DNA of 64,000 nt, taken from Erwinia sorbitola (lineage in GTDB: Bacteria; Pseudomonadota; Gammaproteobacteria; Enterobacterales; Enterobacteriaceae). Below, piece by piece: positions 59,569 through 64,000 of this stretch. The stretch lies in the NCBI RefSeq assembly GCF_009738185.1, contig NZ_CP046509.1, positions 3,103,501-3,167,500 of the forward strand. Reading direction: 5' to 3'. The notes beneath the pieces are model-generated. The model did no database searches, had not been told where the DNA came from, and saw nothing but the letters and a program-made list of their open reading frames with translations. Each line of letters starts with the position of its first letter. Position 1 is the first letter of the stretch. The position numbers and the translations under genes are program-made.

Positions 59569-61334
59569 CGGCCCCGACTTCTCTCCCTGCGCGCCGCTCC
59601 GGCTGGTCGCTGCTGTTACATAACCGTCTGGCCGCACTGGGATTGCTGCTGCTGGCGATCACCCTGACGGCAGCCTGTATTGCCCCACTGCTGCCGCTGC
59701 CGGATCCTGATGCCACCGACCTGCTGCAACGTCTGGCACCGCCGCTTACGCCGGGCCATCTGCTGGGTACCGATGCGCTGGGGCGCGATATGCTGTCGCG
59801 CCTGCTGTGGGGCTCGCGGGTTTCCGTCGCCGTTGGCCTCAGCGCTACCCTGCTGGCAGCGATTTTCGGCACGCTGATTGGCCTGATAGCCGGATATGCA
59901 GCCGGACGCACCGACACCATCCTGATGCGCCTGATCGATATGATTATGGCCTTCCCCTATATTCTGCTGGCGCTGGCGATTGTGGCGGTGCTCGGGCCGG
60001 GGCTGCTCAATGCTCTGTATGCTATTGCGCTGGTCAATATTCCTTTCTTTGCGCGCAACGTACGCGGCCTGACGCTGGGCCTGCGCAAGCGAGATTTTAT
60101 TCAGGCGGCGCAGCTGTCGGGTAAAAACCATACGCAGATTCTGTTAAGTGAAGTCCTGCCTAACGTACTGCCGCTGATTGTAGTGACGCTCTCCACCACG
60201 ATTGGCTGGATGATCCTCGAAACCGCCGGGCTCTCTTTCCTCGGGCTGGGGACTCAGCCACCGGATGCTGATTTAGGCTCGATGCTCGGCCAGGGACGAA
60301 ATCAGCTGTTTATCGCTCCGCATGTGGCACTGGTGCCTGGAGTGATGATTTTTCTACTGGTGATCGGCTTTAACCTCCTCGGAGATGGCGTGCGCGACCT
60401 GCTAGACCCGCGGCTGAAATCCGGCGCACTGCTGCGCTCGCAGGCGATGACCACGGTCGATCGCAGCCAGATCCCGCCCCGCACTCATCCTGATGCCCTG
60501 CTGGAAGTGACCGATCTTCAGGTGGCTTTCAGCCGTGGCGGGCAGCGGGTGCCGACGGTGAAAGGCGTCAGTTTCCATTTACATGCGGGGGAATGCCTCG
60601 GGCTGATTGGTGAAAGCGGATCCGGTAAAAGCGTAAGCGCACTGGCTATTATGGGGCTGGTGGCCTCGCCGCCTGGCGTGATCACCGGCGGCAGCGTCTG
60701 GCTGGGTGACGAAGAGCTGCTGTCACTCTCCGCCAGCCAGCTCCAGCAACGGCGCGGAGTGCGCGTGGCCTATATCTTCCAGGATCCGCTTACCTCACTA
60801 CATCCGCAGATGCGCATCGGCCAGCAGCTGGTGGAGGCTATTCAGTGCCACCAGCCGCTGAACGCCGCCGCCGCCCGCGCTAAAGCCATTGCATTGCTGG
60901 AAGATACCGGAATTCAGCAGGCGGCAGAACGCTTTGATGCCTGGCCACATCAACTTTCCGGCGGCCAGCGCCAGCGCGTGGGAATTGCTATCGCGCTGGC
61001 CAACGATCCCCAGGTGATTATCGCCGATGAACCCACCACCGCGCTGGATGTCACGGTGCAGGCGCGTATTCTTGCTCTGCTGAACGATCTGCGCCACAAA
61101 CGCGGGCTGGCGTTACTGTTTATCACCCATGATTTTGCCGTCGTCAGCGAAATGTGTGACCGGGTGGCCGTAATGTGTCACGGCGAAATTGTCGAAAGTG
61201 GCATCACTGCCGCCGTATTGCAGGCCCCGCAGCATGACTACACCCGGCGGCTGATTGCCAGCGTTCCGCAGCGCGGCCAGGGTCGGGCATTCCTGCAACA
61301 GATCCGTCAGCTACACTCGCGGGAGATCTCATGA
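59565..61334 (+). CDS. Fused DppC-type permease and DppD-type ATPase
   Basis: 589 residues combining two proteins. Residues about 1-285 are a DppC-type permease (LGTDALGRDMLSRLLWGSRVSVAVGLSA and GDGVRDLLDPRLKSG at the end). Residues about 300-589 are an ATPase with GESGSGKS Walker A, YIFQDPLTSLHPQMRIGQQL, LSGGQRQRVGIAIALA and VIIADEPTTALD. The join (GALLRSQAMTTVDRSQ) shows no stop or shift, so it is a true fusion. The second ATPase overlaps it. Confidence 0.93.
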   Translation: MTAPTSLPARRSGWSLLLHNRLAALGLLLLAITLTAACIAPLLPLPDPDATDLLQRLAPPLTPGHLLGTDALGRDMLSRLLWGSRVSVAVGLSATLLAAIFGTLIGLIAGYAAGRTDTILMRLIDMIMAFPYILLALAIVAVLGPGLLNALYAIALVNIPFFARNVRGLTLGLRKRDFIQAAQLSGKNHTQILLSEVLPNVLPLIVVTLSTTIGWMILETAGLSFLGLGTQPPDADLGSMLGQGRNQLFIAPHVALVPGVMIFLLVIGFNLLGDGVRDLLDPRLKSGALLRSQAMTTVDRSQIPPRTHPDALLEVTDLQVAFSRGGQRVPTVKGVSFHLHAGECLGLIGESGSGKSVSALAIMGLVASPPGVITGGSVWLGDEELLSLSASQLQQRRGVRVAYIFQDPLTSLHPQMRIGQQLVEAIQCHQPLNAAAARAKAIALLEDTGIQQAAERFDAWPHQLSGGQRQRVGIAIALANDPQVIIADEPTTALDVTVQARILALLNDLRHKRGLALLFITHDFAVVSEMCDRVAVMCHGEIVESGITAAVLQAPQHDYTRRLIASVPQRGQGRAFLQQIRQLHSREIS

Positions 61335-62146
61335 AAAAAGTGATTGAAGTCCATAACCTGAAAAAAACCTATCAGAGTCAGGGAGGATGGTGGCGACGCA
61401 GTACCGCCGTTGAGGCGGTGAAAGGTATCAGCTTCGAGCTGTTCCAGGGAGAAACTCTTGCGGTGGTTGGTGAGAGCGGCAGCGGAAAAAGTACCCTGGC
61501 ACGGATGCTGGTCGGCCTGGAATCCCCGACCTCTGGCACTCTGAAAATTCAGGGTGAAGAGGCCAGCGTCCTGGCGCAGCGTGGTGTGCAGGCATTGGGT
61601 AAAACCATCCAGTATGTATTTCAGGATCCGGTAGCATCATTGAACCCGCGTAAAACCATCGGGCAGATCCTCAGGGTACCGCTGCAGCGGCTGTGCGGAT
61701 ATCGCAGCAGCGACTGCCTGCCACGGATGCAACAATTACTGACAGCGGTGAATATGCCGCACGACGCCCTGAACTGCTATCCTCATGAGTTTTCCGGCGG
61801 TCAGGCGCAACGGCTGGCGATTGCCCGTGCACTGGCGGCAGAGGCACAGATCCTGGTGCTGGATGAACCAGTCAGCGCCCTCGACGTTTCGGTACAGGCA
61901 CAGGTTCTGCTGTTGCTGGAGGATCTGAAACAGCAGTTCGCTCTGTCGTATCTGTTTATCAGCCACGATCTGGCGGTGGTAGAGTCAATTGCTGACCGCG
62001 TGGCGGTGATGAATTCTGGTACTATCGTTGAGTGCGCCGCCACACAAACGCTGTTCAGTGCGCCTGAGCATGATTACAGCCGCCAGCTACTGGCCAGCGC
62101 CCCGGTCTGGCAGGTCACACCGCCAGTCGTTCAGCCCACTTTCTGA
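61331..62146 (+). CDS. DppF-type ABC transporter ATPase
   Basis: 271 residues: Walker A GESGSGKST, VFQDPVASLNPRKTIGQIL, signature FSGGQAQRLAIARAL, Walker B ILVLDEPVSALDVSVQAQ and switch SHDLAVV. Pairs with the ATPase half of the preceding fusion for energy coupling. Overlaps it by ATGA. Last transport gene of the operon. Confidence 0.94.
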   Translation: MKKVIEVHNLKKTYQSQGGWWRRSTAVEAVKGISFELFQGETLAVVGESGSGKSTLARMLVGLESPTSGTLKIQGEEASVLAQRGVQALGKTIQYVFQDPVASLNPRKTIGQILRVPLQRLCGYRSSDCLPRMQQLLTAVNMPHDALNCYPHEFSGGQAQRLAIARALAAEAQILVLDEPVSALDVSVQAQVLLLLEDLKQQFALSYLFISHDLAVVESIADRVAVMNSGTIVECAATQTLFSAPEHDYSRQLLASAPVWQVTPPVVQPTF

Positions 62147-62159
62147 CACACAGGTGACC

Positions 62160-62927
62160 ATGTCTTCAGTATCGACGCCCCCCGAGGCGGTAAAGCGTAA
62201 ACGTACCGACACGATTATCGACGCGATTAAACAGAGCATTGTTGATGATAACCTGCTCCCCGGCGATCGACTGCCGCAGGAGAAAGATTTAATGCTGCGT
62301 TTCGCCGCAGGCAAAAGTACGGTGCGTGAAGCCCTGAAAGCGCTGGAAGCCCAGGGACTGATCCGTACGCGCACCGGCCCCGGTGGCGGCGCATTTATCG
62401 ACAGTATGCCAGAGGCCCGCGCCATGAGCCTGCTGTCGAACTATCTGTTCACCCGTGAACTGAGCATCAGCCATATCTATGCGCTGCGTAAAACCCTCGA
62501 GCCGCAGGTGGCAGTCAGCGCCATAGGTCAGATTGATGAGGCGGGTTTTCAACGGCTGCATCAGCTGATTCGTGTATACGATCATCCCCCAGCCAGCGAG
62601 CAGGAGCGCTGGGATCAGCGCATGGCCGAGCTGGATTTTCACAGCGTGGTAGCCAGCTACTCAGCTAATCCGCTGCTGGCCTTCTTCTGCCGTTTTCTGC
62701 AACGCCTGCTAAAGGATCTGGCCGTGTGCAAAGATATATATCAGCAACCGCAGCCGGTTGACCGTCGTCAGGGGATTGAATATCAGTATCAGCTGATTGA
62801 TGCGCTGCGCCGCCAGGATCCCACTGCCGTGGAGCGCATTATGCGTGACCATATGCAGCATGCCGAACAGGCGATGCTGGCCTTGCAGGCAACGCTGGAG
62901 GATCGTTTTTTGCGCGATGATAGCTGA
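62160..62927 (+). CDS. GntR/FadR-subfamily (FCD) regulator
   Basis: 255 residues: an N-terminal winged helix (TIIDAIKQSIVDDNLLPGDRLPQEKDLMLRFAAGKSTVREALKALEAQGLI) and a C-terminal all-helical FCD domain with DFHSVVASYSANPLLAFFCRFLQRLLKDL and the metal-site style AEQA. ATG 62160 has CAGGTG upstream; the frame reads open further back into the ATPase gene. It lies 13 bases after the ATPase stop, so probably the last gene of the same operon and the local regulator of peptide uptake. Confidence 0.85.
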   Translation: MSSVSTPPEAVKRKRTDTIIDAIKQSIVDDNLLPGDRLPQEKDLMLRFAAGKSTVREALKALEAQGLIRTRTGPGGGAFIDSMPEARAMSLLSNYLFTRELSISHIYALRKTLEPQVAVSAIGQIDEAGFQRLHQLIRVYDHPPASEQERWDQRMAELDFHSVVASYSANPLLAFFCRFLQRLLKDLAVCKDIYQQPQPVDRRQGIEYQYQLIDALRRQDPTAVERIMRDHMQHAEQAMLALQATLEDRFLRDDS

Positions 62928-63051
62928 GTAAAGCGAGGTCGAGGTCAGGAATGCCTGGCCCCTGCTACAACCGCTCACCCTCATCAAAAAACGCGCTACT
63001 CCATGCCCTTAGCCCACCCGGGTCACGGAAACAGCGTCTATAGTTAATTCC

Positions 63052-64000
63052 ATGAATACTATAAAACGAAAGATTGAAGACCACGGCGTCATTGGTGATT
63101 TGCGTACCTGTGCACTGATTGCTACTGACGGTTCACTCGACTATTTCTGCTGGCCCAACCTCGACAGCCCATCGGTATTCAGCGCCCTGCTTGACAGCGA
63201 TGATGCCGGGTTGTTCAGCCTCAGCCCGGACTGGCCTGATGCCCGCCGTATGCAGCTCTACCTGCCTGATACCACCCTGCTGCAAACCCGCTGGCTGGAC
63301 GATCGCGGTGTGGTGGAGGTGACCGATTATATGCCGGTCTGCCAGCGGGAAGATCGCCAGCCACGTATTATCCGCCGTATTAACGTGGTACATGGCCGCG
63401 CCACCATTAATCTGCGCTGCGCCCCGGTACACGACTACGCCCGTGCAGAAACCCGCGCCACCCTGCACCCCGGGGCGGTAACGTTTCATGCCGAAGGGCA
63501 GCCGACGCTCTGCCTGACGGGTGAGGCGGAGTTTACACTTGAGGGGGCCGCAGCCGTAGCGCGCTTTACTCTGGAGGAAGGGGAATCTCGCGAATTTATC
63601 TTCGGTGGCAATGAAGATCCGGAGCGCGAAGAAGATGGCACCGAAAGCTGCTTCGACGCCACTCTGGCATTCTGGCGGCAGTGGAGCGCTCAGAGCAGCT
63701 ACCAGGGCCGCTGGCGGGAGATGGTGAACCGCTCGGCGCTGACGCTGAAGCTTCTCACCTCCTGGCAGCACGGTTCCATTGCCGCTGCCGCCACTTTTGG
63801 CCTGCCGGAAGAGCCGGGCGGCGAGCGCAACTGGGACTATCGCGCCGCGTGGATCCGCGATGCCTCTTTCAGCATGTATGCCCTGATGCGTCTTGGCTAT
63901 ATCGACGAAGCAAAAAACTTCACGCAGTGGGTGGGCCGCTGCGTAGAAAACAGCCATAACGAGGTTGAAAAACTTCAGGTAATGTACCGCATCGACAGTG
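63052..64000 (+). CDS. GH15-type glycoside hydrolase (partial, truncated at right edge)
   Basis: At least 316 codons, running beyond 64000. The N-terminus MNTIKRKIEDHGVIGDLRTCALIATDGSLDYFCWPNLDSPSVFSALLD is that of the bacterial GH15 trehalase/glucoamylase family, and the catalytic (alpha/alpha)6 barrel begins with NWDYRAAWIRDASFSMYALMRLGY. Full members are about 600 residues. The typical WDYRYxW motif here reads WDYRAAW, with Ala for Tyr. Catalytic acids lie beyond the window. Glucoamylase or trehalase activity cannot be chosen. Confidence 0.85.
   Translation, partial: MNTIKRKIEDHGVIGDLRTCALIATDGSLDYFCWPNLDSPSVFSALLDSDDAGLFSLSPDWPDARRMQLYLPDTTLLQTRWLDDRGVVEVTDYMPVCQREDRQPRIIRRINVVHGRATINLRCAPVHDYARAETRATLHPGAVTFHAEGQPTLCLTGEAEFTLEGAAAVARFTLEEGESREFIFGGNEDPEREEDGTESCFDATLAFWRQWSAQSSYQGRWREMVNRSALTLKLLTSWQHGSIAAAATFGLPEEPGGERNWDYRAAWIRDASFSMYALMRLGYIDEAKNFTQWVGRCVENSHNEVEKLQVMYRIDS

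Noticed and set aside
59565..61334. Permease-ATPase fusion as a frameshift or sequencing artefact.
   Set aside because: Both domains are complete, the linker has no stop or shift and the gene overlaps its neighbours by ATGA at both ends, so the fusion looks natural.

Overview
The window reads as a chromosomal segment of a member of the Enterobacterales. Many proteins align by memory almost end to end with E. coli orthologues (YbiT, MntR, OmpX, RhtA, Dps, GlnH/P/Q, RlmF, DinG, BglX, Dld, PbpG, YohC). Gene order follows E. coli backbone blocks, and an ERIC repeat cluster is present. Non-E. coli content (complete Hut catabolism with HutF, a Cfa-type lipid operon, MpaB and SUFU proteins) suggests an Erwinia/Pantoea-like genus; that assignment is inference. 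No rRNA, tRNA, phage, IS transposase or CRISPR was seen.

Layout: (1) 1-17 kb follows the E. coli ybiT...rlmF block: ybiT, ybiR, mntR, mntS, opgE, ompX, rhtA, dps, glnHPQ, rlmF. A tripartite drug-efflux operon sits where E. coli has ldtB, and ybiO is absent between glnQ and rlmF. (2) 17-28.5 kb is accessory metabolism: a flavin reductase-like protein, a deoxyribonucleotidase, two divergent hut transcription units (hutI-hutG / hutF-hutD and hutC / hutH-hutU) with repeated HutC-type operators, an ERIC tandem array between hutD and hutC, and an M20 amidohydrolase. (3) 28.5-31.8 kb is the SOS unit dinG-ybiB with a LexA box. (4) 31.8-46.2 kb is a mosaic: a GNAT/XRE-cupin pair; an MlrA/LitR-like MerR regulator heading a nine-gene membrane-lipid-type operon (NTF2-like, SDR, FAD oxidoreductase, DUF1365, Cfa, DUF2878, chalcone-isomerase-like, DUF3833); an unlisted 34-aa membrane peptide; a RES/Xre-type toxin-antitoxin pair with an unusually long antitoxin; idi; a chemoreceptor; a SUFU protein; an MpaB-type oxygenase. 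(5) 46.2-56.2 kb resembles the E. coli bglX-dld-pbpG-yohC-yohD block with a DUF3772-MscS channel and a Pat-type GNAT inserted. (6) 56.2-63 kb is a peptide-type ABC importer with a permease-ATPase fusion, a divergent DUF1028 protein and a GntR/FCD regulator. A GH15-type hydrolase runs off the right edge.

Functional themes: histidine is degraded by the five-step route (HutH, HutU, HutI, HutF, HutG) to glutamate, next to NtrC/sigma-54-type control of glutamine uptake. Manganese and stress functions (MntR/MntS, Dps) cluster at the left. The most interesting unit is the MlrA-headed lipid operon. Its gene set resembles the singlet-oxygen or light-responsive Cfa/DUF1365/amine-oxidase clusters of other proteobacteria, and a TTGTACAA-N11-TTGTACAA dyad lies just upstream.
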